Assembly (NCBI GenBank): GCA_963575745.1
Contig: CAUYUJ010021674.1
Location: forward strand, 51,001-115,000
Direction: 5' to 3'
DNA length: 64,000 nt
DNA from: Prorocentrum cordatum
Lineage: Eukaryota; Sar; Dinophyceae; Prorocentrales; Prorocentraceae
Numbering within the stretch: the first letter of the stretch is position 1; each line of letters starts with the position of its first letter. Shown here in pieces: positions 19,076-29,913 of this stretch. The notes below the pieces were generated by a model, which was given only the letters and a program-made list of their open reading frames with translations, was not told the DNA's origin and did not search any database. The position numbers were made by a program, and so were the translations under genes.

Positions 19076-22000
19076 CAGCGTGTGCTTGACTACATACTCA
19101 TTCCTACACGTTGGTGCGCGGATGAGGCACGAGCTCACCAGGAAATGAGATGCCAGGTCCAGTTTGTGGAACCCATCAACGCTACGCCAGGTATACGTGC
19201 AAAAGTCAGTGCCTATAGTGATCATGCTCTGGTCTGGGTAGATCTCAAGACCACGGAGATCAGGCGACCAGCTTTGCCACCCCGCCCTGTGTCCATGGTT
19301 GGCTGGCAGCCGACGGATGACACGGCGAGGAACATGTTTCGTGTGCTTGCGGATGTGTCGATCCAGGGGCTTGCATCTGACACGGTAGGGACGGACCTAC
19401 AACAGGTCGGACGGGTACTCTTGGAGACAGCAAAGCTTGTGGACCACACTAAGGGGCGCCCTAACTGCAAACCTATTCAGAGGCCCAGGGAGCTCATAGA
19501 GGTGGAGTCTGCCATCAGGCGTGGGGCCCTTGGGAACACTCGCAAACAACTGCTGCGTAGGAGGAAGACCCTTAGGAGACAGCATACAAGGAACCAACTC
19601 CTGCAGGACCACAAGGGATCCAGTAAGACCTCACGGTGTATCCTCAAGGAGCTGGAGTGTGAGGGTGTGCTGACAATGGACAGGACTAGGTGGATTACGG
19701 AGATCACTAGGTATGCGACGGCGTCTTACACGAACTCGGAGGAGGAAAAACGGACTTTGGAGGCCTTTCAGGAGCTCAGACACAACGACCGTGGGGTGGA
19801 GGGAAGGGTCATCACGATGGGTATGCTCATGCAGGCTCGTGCGTCTTTGAAGCCTGGGACGGCGCCCGGTAGCGATGGAATCGTTGCTGAGGTCATCCGT
19901 GAGTTGCCGTGGAGGAGCCTCTCGTTTGTGCGGCGTGCTTTCCAGAGGATTTTCGAGCAGGGAGCCTCTAGCCCTGAGACGTGGAGGCAGCTCAGTATCC
20001 AACTTGTGCCGAAGATGCGGGATGCTACACGACTCTCCAACACCAGAGGGATTTGCCTGATCAGTGTGATGAGTAAATGGTACATGGCATGTGTGTTGCA
20101 GTTTATTGATGCGTTTCCTGTGAAACGACGGTTGTGCACATACGGGTTTGAGAAGGATCAGAAGGTCACTAACGTCACGGCACAACTATCTCATCCTACT
20201 AGACATGCTAATGTGTGGGGGAAGGCGGAGTCTATGCACATGGGTGTCTTGGACATGCACAAGGCGTTCGATAATGTCACACTGCACACTATCATCAAGG
20301 CCATGCTGTGCCTTAAGTACCCTGTGTGCCTCATAAGAGCCATTGTGGAGCCCATGCTGGATAATATTGCTACCTTTGAGTTTCAGAACGTGTGCGGCGA
20401 TGAGGTGAGATACAATAAATCGGTCCGAACGGGAGGTAAGGAAGGCCCTATACTATTCAATATCGTCTTGGAGGCCATCTGGGGATCTGTGATTCAGACT
20501 TGGGATACCCTAGGTTACGGTGTCCGACTGGAAGGGGAGGGGACGGATGGTGCTCGTGTGCACCACTTCTTGTGGGCGGACAACGTCACGCTCTGTGCTG
20601 CGTCGCAACTCCAGCTACAACAGATGATCGGTATGATGACGGTAACGCTCAGACGGGCAGGGTTGGACTGGAAGGAGGATTCTTTGGCATATGTACTTTT
20701 TGGCCAGACGTACACCTGTGGCGATCCGCCGCTGCTCAGCCCGCTCTCGCCAGCCATCTGTGCGATTTCTGGAGATGAGGATCTCCCAGAGCACTTGCGC
20801 TCTACTGTTGTAATGCCGAGGAAGGAGGAGGTGGAGGTACTAGGAGTGAAGCTCAGTTCGGAAATCAAAGGTTACCACGGTTTGTAGCATGGACTGGAGA
20901 AGGGGAGGAAGGCCTATTTTGCTGACATTCAGTTTTATCGCTCCAGATCGGTCTCACTCAAGGAGAAGTTTCGCAGGTATGCCGCACGTGTGCAGTCTGT
21001 GGTGTACCGCGGATGTATAGGCTGGCCGTGCAACCTACGACTGCTGGAGAGGATTAAGGTCTGGGATGGGAGGTGTCTGAACGGTATGCGAGGATTACAC
21101 AAGAGGGGGGAGGAGACGTGGGAGGAGTTCAGGGACAGAACCACACCGAAGTCATACGAGCTATTCTTGCAGGCAGGCCACTGCAGTCTCTTAGAGAAGG
21201 TGGTCCGAGCCAATTTCGAGTTTGTGCTGGAGGTTGCCCAGTTTCATGATCGGGCCTTTGCCTCCACAGACGTGCGTGGAGCACGAGCTTGGCGCCAGAC
21301 GCTGCAGGTGATGTTAAACTGTGCAGGGGAATGGTCACTACGGAGGGACACACTTGTATCCATGTTCACGGGAGCAAGGAGGAGGGAAGGTACGAGGAGA
21401 GTGGGAGGGAGAGCGCATGCAAGTACTGACAGCTGGCATTGTCTTATGCTGGCGGCGAGTGGTAATTTACGCTGGTTCAGCATCAAGTGGAATGCTACGG
21501 ACTGGTGGAATGTAGATGCGTGCATGACGAACATACAGCCTCGATGAGAGCCCATCTTCAGGAAACCGCCCTGTGCCCCACGTCCTGTGGATACGTGGGA
21601 ATCGCCTGAGGACTCCGACAGGCTCGCTCGTAGGATTGCCCACGGGTACAACAACGAAACTGTCTGGCAGGAGGGCTCGGAGGGCTCATTATCGGTTGAA
21701 ATGACAGGAGATATTATGTGTGTGGTGAACTGGGCCCGAGGGATCTGGGAATGGCGTGATCGTTCGTACCGCAGGAGAGTGCATGGACTACATAATGATA
21801 TGAATCAACTTGCTGAGGATTACGAATTCAGGTGTGCCACTGTAGGGGCGGATCCGTGGAAGCATATTTACAGAGAGTTCAATGGTGTTGCGGATGAGCT
21901 GACTTGGGAGGCGAGGAGGGGGAGGACGGGAAGATGGCTTGACTTCACATATTTGCGACAACAAAGACATTGTATCAGACGTATCCGTGGAGGATGTGAC

Positions 22001-22231
22001 GGTGGCGTGAGTGTTGAAGGCTCTGCTCTAGGTTGCTATGTGGAGGTCTCTCTAGGGGACAACCACTGGCGACGAGTTTTCCAGGAGGCTTCTTTACTCC
22101 CTCTGGGGGCCACTGTTACAGAAAGCGAGCTTACAGCTTGTGAACGCCTGCTGCAAGGTGTTCGGCAGATTATCTCTGAGATTCTCGGGCCTCCAACCCC
22201 AAAGAGGTTGAGTGGGCGTGAGGGACTCTAG
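19076..22231 (+). pseudogene. E2 ORF2 remnant: APE end, RT (WADN), permuted RNase H
   Basis: One reading frame is broken only by TAG at 20885 and TGA at 21545. It shows the endonuclease end (RVLDYILIP .. YSDHALVWVDL), RT fingers (GTAPGSDGIVAEVIR), motif A GVLDMHKAFDN, RTGGKEGPILFN and motif C FLWADNVTL (Asp 20579, Asn 20582). The RNase H motifs are in permuted order: EMTGDIMCVVNW (Asp 21710), REFNGVADELT (Asp 21893), GCDGGVSVEGSALG (Asp 21998), VTESELTAC (Glu 22127). Only two nonsense changes in about 1,050 codons suggest recent inactivation. Confidence 0.85.
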
Positions 22232-22242
22232 GGACTCTGTGC

Positions 22243-22270
22243 GGCTAGGGCGCTCGCGCCCTGTGTAGCC
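22243..22270 (+). other. E2 3' stem-loop
   Basis: GGCT AGGGCGC (22243-22253) faces GCGCCCT (22256-22262) and AGCC (22267-22270). This gives a tight stem with a 2-base loop plus an outer stem, about 20 bases from the element end. Confidence 0.7.
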
Positions 22271-22288
22271 GACCCCAACACCTAACGC

Positions 22289-22300
22289 CCAAGTAACTCG
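22289..22300 (+). other. Target-site duplication of E2, right copy
   Basis: CCAAGTAACTCG, identical to 19027-19038; its last bases are also the first bases of the family-A left inverted repeat of A6. Confidence 0.85.
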
Positions 22301-23334
22301 TAGAGCTTCCCTTAGCTAGTTGCGGGAAGCTTAAGAGTAATTCCGGCGCGCTGGAGAGCTAGTTGGCAAGAAAAATATCGACGGACCTTTTGATAACTTT
22401 TGGTCGGTTGAAACTTTTGTTCTCGAGATTCAACAATTCGTTAGAGCTCTAGTATTTCTTCCCGTGATTTTCGATCTTATTCCCGCTCGCCGTCTTAATC
22501 TCAGGTCGATCGGGTAGATATTACTGCCACAAAGCGTCCAGGCGGGATTGGCCGTTTCGAGTCATCTTGATATTCGTTGTCGTTTTTTTTTGTGCTGAAC
22601 TCGAGATTTAGGGGAGCTACATAGCTCATAGTCACAGAAACCGATTCACAATCATCAGGCGCGTTTGTCTGTTGAATCGAGAGCTTTGAACTCGGTCTGC
22701 TGCCCGAGCTAGGTTCGCGAAGCTTTTCGTGTTGTTCGAGTCATCTTGAGAGGTGCCGTCAGTTTTCTGTGCTTAGCTCGGGGTGTAGGGGGGCTACAGG
22801 GCTGGTAATCACAGGAATCGGTTTTGAGACATCAGGCGTGTCCGTCTGTCATATCAAGAGCTCGGAAATCGGTCTTCTGCCCGAGCTAGGTCGCGAAACT
22901 ATTCGTATTGTTCGAGTCATCTTGAGAGATGTGTCGGTTTTCTGCACTTAACTCGGGCTGTAGGGGGGCTACACGGCTGGTAATCACAGGAATCTATTCG
23001 GACATCAGGCGCGTCTGCCTGTCGCATTTAGAGGTCTGAACTCGGTCTGATACTCGAGCTAGGTTCGCGAAACTATTTGTATTGTTCGAGTCATCTTGAG
23101 AGGTACTGTCGATTTTCGCACGTAACTCGGGCTGTAGGAGAGCTACAGAGCTCTTACGCACAGAAAACGATCCAGAAGCATCAGGGGCGTTCGGCTGTTG
23201 CATCGAGAGGTCTCAAATTGCTCGGGCTGAAAAACTATCCGTTCTCTGCAATTTTTTCGGCATTATATATGGTCAGGAAGCTTTACGAGTCCCCCAGCGG
23301 TAAGAAAGGTTGACGGTTTACCGCCGGCGCCCAG
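22291..23334 (+). repeat. Family-A composite repeat A6
   Basis: Left inverted repeat at about 22293-22307, leader to about 22560, four ~177-bp monomers to about 23225, AT-rich tail, right end with one change (CTTTACGAGT) and hairpin GCGGTAA (23297-23303)/TTACCGC (23318-23324). A 93-bp segment of no recognised type (23335-23427) follows. Confidence 0.85.
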
Positions 23335-23427
23335 TTCCCGGAGAGCTGTCTGAGAGCTGAAGGGTTTAAGATTAGAAAGCCGGACGGTGGTGGTGCCTCC
23401 CAGCAACCCATCTTCGCCGCTCCAGAA

Positions 23428-24912
23428 TAACTCGTAGAGCTTCCCTTAGCTAGATGCTGGAAGCTTAAGAGTAATTCGGGGGCGCTGGAGAGCTAGTTGG
23501 CAAGAAAAATCTCGACGGACCTTTTGGTCACTTTTGGTCGGTTGAAAATTTTGTTCTCGAAATTCAACCATTCGTTAGAGCTCTAGTATTTTTTCCCGTG
23601 ATATCCGATCTTATTCCCGCTCGCCGTCTTAATCTCAGGTCGATACGGTAGATATTACTGCCAAAAAGCATCCCGGCGGGATCGGCTGTTTCGAGTCATC
23701 TTGACACGCGTTGACGGTTTTTTGTATTTAACTCGAGCTGTAGGACAGCTACAGAGCTGATACTTACAGAAACCGATTCAGAATCATCAGGCACATTTGT
23801 CTGTTGCATCCAGAGGTCTGAACTCGGTCTGCTGCCCGAGCTAGGTTCGCGAAACTATTCGTATTGTTCGAGTCATCTTGAGAGGTGCTGTCGGTTTTCT
23901 GTACTTAACTCGGGCTGTAGAGGGGCTACAGGGCTGTCAATCGCAGAAACTGATTCAGAGACATCAAGTGCGTCTGCCTGTTGCATCCAGGTCTGAAATC
24001 AGTGTGCTACTCGAGCTAGGTCTGCAAAACTATTCGTATCGTTCGGGTCTCAACAGGGACTGTCGGTGTTCCTTGTGCTTAACGCGAGTTCTAGGGTAGC
24101 TACAGAGCTAATCAGGCGCGTTGTCTGTTGCATCCAGAGGTCTGAACTCGTTCTGCTACTCGAGCTAGGTTCGCGAGACTATTCGTATCGTTCGAGTCAT
24201 CTTGAGAGGTGCTGTCCGTTTTCGCACGTAACTCGGGCTGTAGGAGACCTACAGAGCTCATGCGCACAGAAACTGATTTGGAATTATCAGGCCCGTTCGT
24301 CTGTTGCATCTTGAGTTCTGAACTGGGTCTGCTACTCGGGCTAGTATTCGTATTCTTCGAGTCATCTAGACAGATGTTGTCCATTTTCTGCATTGAATTC
24401 GGGCTGTAGGAGAGCTACAGAGCTGGTGCACTCAGAAACTGATATACAGAAGTATTGGGAGCGTTCGTCTGTTGCTTCGAGAGGTCTGAACTCGGTCTGC
24501 TACCCGAGCTAGGCTCACAAAACTAATCGTATTCGACTGACATTTTTTTACGAAATGATGATGCATTTATTCACTGAACTCGAGCTGCAGAGCGCTCTTC
24601 GGCCGAAAAATCAGAAGGACATCATGAGGCGCGAAGCGTCTAGACGCTTGCTTTGGGTCTGTTGTGAGCGCAGACGCTAAACACGGATTCGTACTCTGCT
24701 TTTTTCTCCCTAATGGTATTTCCTATGCGCTGGCTATAGAACTGTTAGCACAGCAATGAGATATCACTAGACGCCTGAGATCAGTCTGCTGTCAGCGCTC
24801 GGGCTGAAAAACTATTCGTTCTCTGCTAAGTCTGTGGACATGATATATGGTCAGGAAGCTCTACGAATCTCCCGGCGGTAAGAAAGGTTGACGGTTTACC
24901 GCCGGCGCCCAG
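23428..24912 (+). repeat. Family-A composite repeat A7 with long tail variant
   Basis: Left inverted repeat at about 23430, leader to about 23700, about five monomers to about 24540, then the long tail variant (CTAGACGCTTG .. CCCTAATGGTATTT, about 24560-24850), the right end at about 24853-24867 and the hairpin GGCGGTAA (24874-24881)/TTACCGCC (24896-24903). Confidence 0.85.
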
Positions 24913-25183
24913 TCCCCGCAGCAGTTCGCCCGACCCGGCAGCGGGCTCGGGGGCGCTTTCCACGTGTGCCTGCACGCGTGCAGGCACGTGTGGAAGCGTT
25001 CCTGGCAGCGCTTCAGCAGGGCTGCAGGGCAGCCCCCCAGAGCTCTCTAGGAAAGATTTCCCCTCCCCGACGGTCTCTTCGCTCTCCGGTTTTTGGACGC
25101 TACCAAGTAGACGCTACCAAGTCCCGTTCCGGAGGTCTTTTCGCTCTCCGGGTTTTGGGGCGCTACCAATGGACGCTACCAGG
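24913..25183 (+). other. Spacer with near-perfect 38-bp palindrome
   Basis: Bases 24958-24976 and 24977-24995 are inverted copies with no loop and two wobble-type mismatches. GACGCTACCA is repeated several times at 25095-25180. No coding evidence. The stretch separates A7 from the next B element. Confidence 0.65.
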
Positions 25184-25931
25184 TACCTCGTAGAGCTCTT
25201 CGGCAAGATGAGCTAAGAGGAACTCAGGCGCAGGCTGGAGCTAGTTGGCCGACCCGACCTTAAAGAGACAATGTGGTAACTTGAGGTCGGTTTTTGAATC
25301 TTTATGCAAAATTTGAAAATTCGTTTAGAGAGCCGGTATTCTTCTTACCTGTAGTGGGTAATTCCGCGTCTGAAAGTTAAATTCTCAGGTCCGTAGCTTC
25401 AATATTACTATCAAAAGAGTTGAGGGAATCGTCGGCCGTTTCGAGTCATCTTGACACGCGTTAACGGTTTTTCTGTATTTAACTCGAGATTTAGGACAGC
25501 TACAGAGCTGATGCTTACAGAAACCGATTCAGAATCATCAGGCGCGCTCGTCTGTCCCATCGAGAGGTCTGAACTTGGTCTGCTATTCGAGCTATATCCG
25601 CAAAACTATTCGTATTATACGAGTGATCGTGACAGGTGCTGTCGGTTTCCCTTAACTCAAGATTTTAGAAGAGCTACAGAGCTGGTGCGCATATACACTG
25701 ATCCAGTATCATCTGGCGCGTTCTTTTCCCGCATCGAGAGGTCTGAACTCGGTCTGGCACTCGAGCTAGGTCCACGAAGCGAAGATGCAAAACGAAAAGA
25801 ACGTATTTTCGAGCTTTTCTTTATGCTTGAGAAAGCTTTTTTCGTGTTCTCCGAGCAGCGCCGCGCGAGAACAGAGCTCTACGAGGCTTCCCGCGGTTGC
25901 CTGGTTGACGGCTTGCCGCCGGATTCCATTC
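25184..25931 (+). repeat. Family-B repeat carrying two family-A monomers
   Basis: The B left end (25185-) and body run to about 25432. The sequence then switches to family-A monomers (GTCGGCCGTTTCGAGTCATC.., about 25432-25785) and back to a B 3' end with a degenerate hairpin (about 25891-25920). This is a chimera of the two families, probably from recombination. Confidence 0.7.
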
Positions 25932-25939
25932 TCGACATC

Positions 25940-26302
25940 CCTCGTAGAGCTCTTCGTTATCGATGGGCTAGAGGAGTTCCGGCGCGGGCTGGAGCTAGTT
26001 GGTCGACACGACCAGAAAAGAAGATGTGGTAACTTGGGGTCGGTTTTGCGAAGATTTGAAATATATTTGACAATTCATTTTGAGAAACCAGATTTTTCGC
26101 ACATGTAGTGGGTTGTGCCGCGTCTGCCAGTGAAATTCTCAGGTCCGTAGCTGCAGTATTACTATCAAAACACTTGGGGGAACGGGCGTTGGATGAGAAC
26201 AGAAAAAACGTGATTTTTCGAGTCTTTCAGGTCTTGCTCCAGACGCTTTCTTCATGTCTACCGAGGGGCGCCGTGTGAGAAAAGAGCTCTACGAGGGCCC
26301 CG
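25940..26302 (+). repeat. Family-B repeat, split by E3
   Basis: Left end CCTCGTAGAGCTC at 25940, body with TTCTCAGGTCCGTAGCTGC, and right inverted repeat GAGCTCTACGAGG at about 26285-26297. The sequence breaks at GGCCCCGG, where E3 begins. The rest of the hairpin is at about 29646-29674. Confidence 0.8.
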
Positions 26303-29300
26303 GGTGGAGGAACATCAAACAAAATGGAGTTCGGCACTGTGTGAGCATACCAAGGGGAAGTTTGCGAATGAGCAGATCAGGAGGGAGACGGAGGAGGTGA
26401 TGGAGGAGCTCAGGGACCAGGCCCAGACGGACACCATCAGGTTGACTTTCGACTTTAGTGCGATGATGGATGCCAGATCCAGACTGTCGGTGGGCAAGCA
26501 GACGGGGGAGGACGGGATCACGGTTAGCATGCTGAAGACTCTAGGCTTCGGGAACCTTCAGGAGATATTTAAGACGTTTTCGGCGATCTATGAGGGGCGG
26601 GAGCCGACGCCAGAGGACTGGCGCAGGATCGTACTCACGCTCATCCCCAAGAGTGAGAAGATTACGAGTTTGGAGGATACCAGAGCGATTGCAGTTTCTT
26701 CGTGCTTAACTAAGTGGTATTCGCTTTCCCTGGTTGTGGTACTGGAGAGGTTCCTGGCCAAAAACTTGGACCCCGAGGTGAATGTATATGGGTTTATGTT
26801 TGGGAGAAAAACGACGGAGGTCACCTCGATGATCAAACATATCGGTAAACATGCCTCGATTTGGGGGAAGGGCCAGAGCTTTTGGCTCTGCAGTTGTGAT
26901 ATTCTGAAAGCGTACGATCACCTTCGACTTACGACATGTGTGAAAGCAATGAGAAAGCTGGGAGTTCCTTCTTCTTTTCAGTATGCTATCTTGGAGCCGA
27001 TGCTGAGAAACACGGCGACGGCAAATTTCCAGAGTACCCAGTGCGAAACAGTGCCGTGGGACACCTGTGTTAGGACGGGAGGGGTTGAGAGCCCCATCTT
27101 ATTTGTGCTAGTCACGATTGCGATGATTGGCCCGACTGTGCACTCGTGGAAAGAGAGGGGCCTCGGCTACAACATCGAGAGACCGAGAGCGTATGCAGAT
27201 TCGATCGAGGCTAAAGTTGGAGCCAGCTCTCGCACTATCGAAGGCTCCCAGGAGATGGAGGTACACCAGATTCTCAGTCATGCGATATGGGCGGATAACT
27301 TTTTCATCTTCGCCCAAGGAGATAGACAGGAGGGAAAGAATATGATTTCCACGATGATGAAGGAACTTACGATATCCATACGTGAATGGGGCTTCGAATG
27401 GAAACCCAGCTCGATTGATTTAGCGACGTTTGGGATAGACTTTGATGCAGATCCGTTGGAGGTTCAAATCCCGACCAAATCTTCAGAACCAGGAGCGAAA
27501 AGACAGAGAACAGAGATCAAATCTTTTGAATCAGCTGCGAGAGTAACTCCATTGACAGGGCCAACACCACTTCCTCATTCGTATATGCCAGCGTCAACAT
27601 CACTTCTTCATTCACATTTGCCAGCGCCGCAATCACATCTTCATTCGACACATCCGACAGCTACGCTGAGCAAGATATCCGACAGCTACGCTGAACAGAC
27701 ATATCAGACAGCTACGCTGAACAGAAACATGCCAGTTCCCCAGTCGCCTTTGACAGCGCCAACGACATTTCCTTATGCACATTTGCGAACGCCAATGCCA
27801 GTTGTTCATACTCGTGTGTCATCGTCGTCGTTGATAAGAGTGCCTGTTGTTCTTTCGCATTTGTCAGCGCCAACGCCATCTCTTCATACTCGTGTGTCTT
27901 CGTCGTCGTCGATAAGAGTGCCTGTTGTCTCAGCTTGTAGTGTGCAGCCTGTTGCCTCAGCTTGCAGTGTGCACGCATTGTCTGAGAATGCGGGTGCTGT
28001 TCAACCGATGACCGATATCGCCTTGTCTCAGAATGTGGGTGCGGACTCGTCCACCGATTTGGTGGAGACACTCTTCGTTCCGCGAGTGCAAGAGATTACT
28101 TTCTTGGGTGTTCGGCTACACACTCGAATGAGGACACACTTGGATGTGCAGTATCGGATTCAGAAAGCTCAGCATGCGTTCTTTCAGGACATCAGTTTGT
28201 ATCGGTGTCGGTCAGTGCCCTGGACGGTGAAATGGGATAAGTATGTGAGCAAAGTACAGAGCACTTTCTTGTACAGTGTTGAAGGATCGAGTATCGACAA
28301 ATCGGCATTGCAAGATATTCTTAAGTTTGAGGGACGTTGTTTGATAAAAATAGTTGGTGTACGGAAAAAGATCAATGACACATGGTTCAGCTTCAATGTC
28401 AGAGCATATAACTTTGCCAGGGAGAAGTTTCGGGAAAAACACGCCAGCCTGGTAGAGTTGTACTTGCAGAAACAATGGGAGTGGAATAAGGATTGTTGCT
28501 CTTTCTTGAAGACGGTGGACATTGCGACTGGTGCTGCTTACAGTCAACAGAATTCTGGAGCTTGGCGGGAATCAACAAGTGTGTGCCGCAGTTTTATGAC
28601 AGCAAGGTTGGCGATGTTCCATGGTATGAAACGTTGGACGGAGAGACGGGACTTGTACAATGAAGCGATCAGGGTGCTGAGTAAAAGCTGGAAGAACCCA
28701 GAAGTGTCAGGAAAACGACGGAGGATTGATTGCCAGGCAATAGGTCAGACATCGTGGCACGCGACGTTTGAAAGTTTTCGGGGATATGAGTATTGGAAAC
28801 ACTTGACACATGATGAGGAGACGCGGAAAGCATGGATTGAGCATATCAAACAGAGGACTGGACTTGCACTCGATCGACACTTTAAGCAGGAAAAAGAAAA
28901 GCGAGTGCGACCAAACACTTGGGAGGAGGAGGAGGCACCAAGACGGGCGGCGAATACAAAGCAGGCCAAGAGGCTCGCACATGTTTTCGCGACGATGACG
29001 GACTGGTGGGAGTACGAACAGGGGCTTGCACGAGGGTTGCCAGTGGAGATCCAGGGAGATAACATGGCCACGATCAAGTGGTTAAACGGGGAGTGGAAGA
29101 TCCAAAAACCGAACATATGCCAGACAGATTGCCGAAATACAAAATGAGTTTCACGAGTTGCATGAAGAGTTTAACGTTGTCGGAGCCACGGTCGGAGGAG
29201 ACATGGGTAAGCATGTCTATCGGGAGGGAAATCAGAGGGCGGATGAATTAACTCACATTGCACGCGTCAGAGATATAGAGTATGATAGGACACGCGAGCT

Positions 29301-29645
29301 ACAGGAGTATGACCTTTATGCCCTTCGGGGCGCTTTCGACGGTGGAGTCGATAAGGATAAAGCAGGAGCAGGCTGGTGGCTGGAGGGATTGACCAAAGCA
29401 TCGGCATCTCATTCAATATATGGGAGCTTTGCCTTTCTGGACAGACCACAATGGGTGCTGATCAAATCGAAGGCGTTTGGCCTTCCCCCCCAATATTCTG
29501 CCATGAACACTGAATTCGAAGCTTTATCGAGCCTCTGCGAGGCCATCTTTAGTGTAACCCGTAACTTTGCCCGTAGGGTTAGGCTTAAGAAACGACCTGT
29601 GGCTGCTTTTGGCAGCCGTTAGACAGATCGCAAAAGGCAGAAAAT
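26303..29645 (+). mobile_element. E3: 5'-truncated non-LTR retrotransposon in a B hairpin
   Basis: 3.3 kb without an endonuclease domain, so strongly 5'-truncated. The right junction lies at CTGGTTGACGG (29646), the hairpin position also used by E1, E4, E5 and E6. About eight target bases of the 5' hairpin arm are missing on the left and no duplication is visible. Confidence 0.82.
26304..29622 (+). pseudogene. E3 ORF2 remnant: RT (WADN) and permuted RNase H
   Basis: The frame is open from the 5' truncation to 29147; its first codon is GTG and is not a real start. RT motifs: VGKQTGEDGITVSMLK, motif A CSCDILKAYDH (Asp 26898), RTGGVESPILF and motif C AIWADNFFIF (Asp 27294, Asn 27297). A Pro/His/Ser-rich repeat linker (about 27540-28060) separates motif C from FLGVRLHTRM. 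RNase H motifs: VEIQGDNMATIKW (Asp 29058), then a frameshift at an A-run near 29105, REGNQRADELTH (29242), GAFDGGVDKDKAGAGW (29338), NTEFEAL (29512). All four catalytic acids remain, in permuted order. Confidence 0.85.
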
Positions 29646-29674
29646 CTGGTTGACGGTTTACCGCCGGTTCCCAG
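29601..29674 (+). other. E3 3' stem-loop and right target junction
   Basis: GGCTGC (29601-29606) pairs with GCAGCC (29612-29617), overlapping the ORF end. The A-rich CGCAAAAGGCAGAAAAT follows, then the hairpin remainder CTGGTTGACGG and TTTACCGCCGG. Confidence 0.7.
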
Positions 29675-29852
29675 TCAGAGGGGATGCGCAGGGCGACAGG
29701 ATTCGCATCCTTACATCATCTTGGCATATTGGCCAAGCTAGTTCCCCATGGCTGGGGCAAGAGCCATGGGGGATTCTTTATTCAGCACCTCATCCCAGGG
29801 GTCTCCCAGCGCGGACTCGCAGTCGGTGTCTGCCTGCCTTCTGCAAGACATG
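29675..29852 (+). other. Spacer, no gene
   Basis: It begins CAGAGGGGATGCGCAGG, a fragment resembling the 80-bp minisatellite of 35-38 kb, and contains CCCATGGCTGGGG..GCCATGGGGG inverted segments. No conserved ORF. Confidence 0.5.
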
Positions 29853-29913
29853 TACCTCGTAGAGCTCTTCGGCATCGATGAGCTAGAGGAATTCCGGCGC
29901 GGGGTGGAGCTAG
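29853..29913 (+). repeat. Solo family-B left-end module
   Basis: ACCTCGTAGAGCTCTTCGG .. GAGCTAGAGGAATTCCGGCG .. GGTGGAGCTAG without a B body, joined directly to the family-A left end at 29914. The module can fold back (CCTC..AGAGCTC against GAGCT-AGAGG). Confidence 0.8.

Larger units (their letters stand above)
19039..22288 (+). mobile_element. E2: 5'-truncated non-LTR retrotransposon of the E1 group
   Basis: 3.25 kb between 12-bp target duplications. It begins near the end of the endonuclease domain and ends with a strong 3' stem-loop and ACACCTAACGC, without an A tail. Its domain order matches E1. The insertion target differs from E1, E3 and E4. Confidence 0.85.

Noticed and set aside
29853-29913. 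Family-B left-end module as a tRNA-like or tRNA-derived SINE head
   Set aside because: It can fold back, but there is no A box/B box pair, no T-loop GGTTCRA and no four-arm layout.
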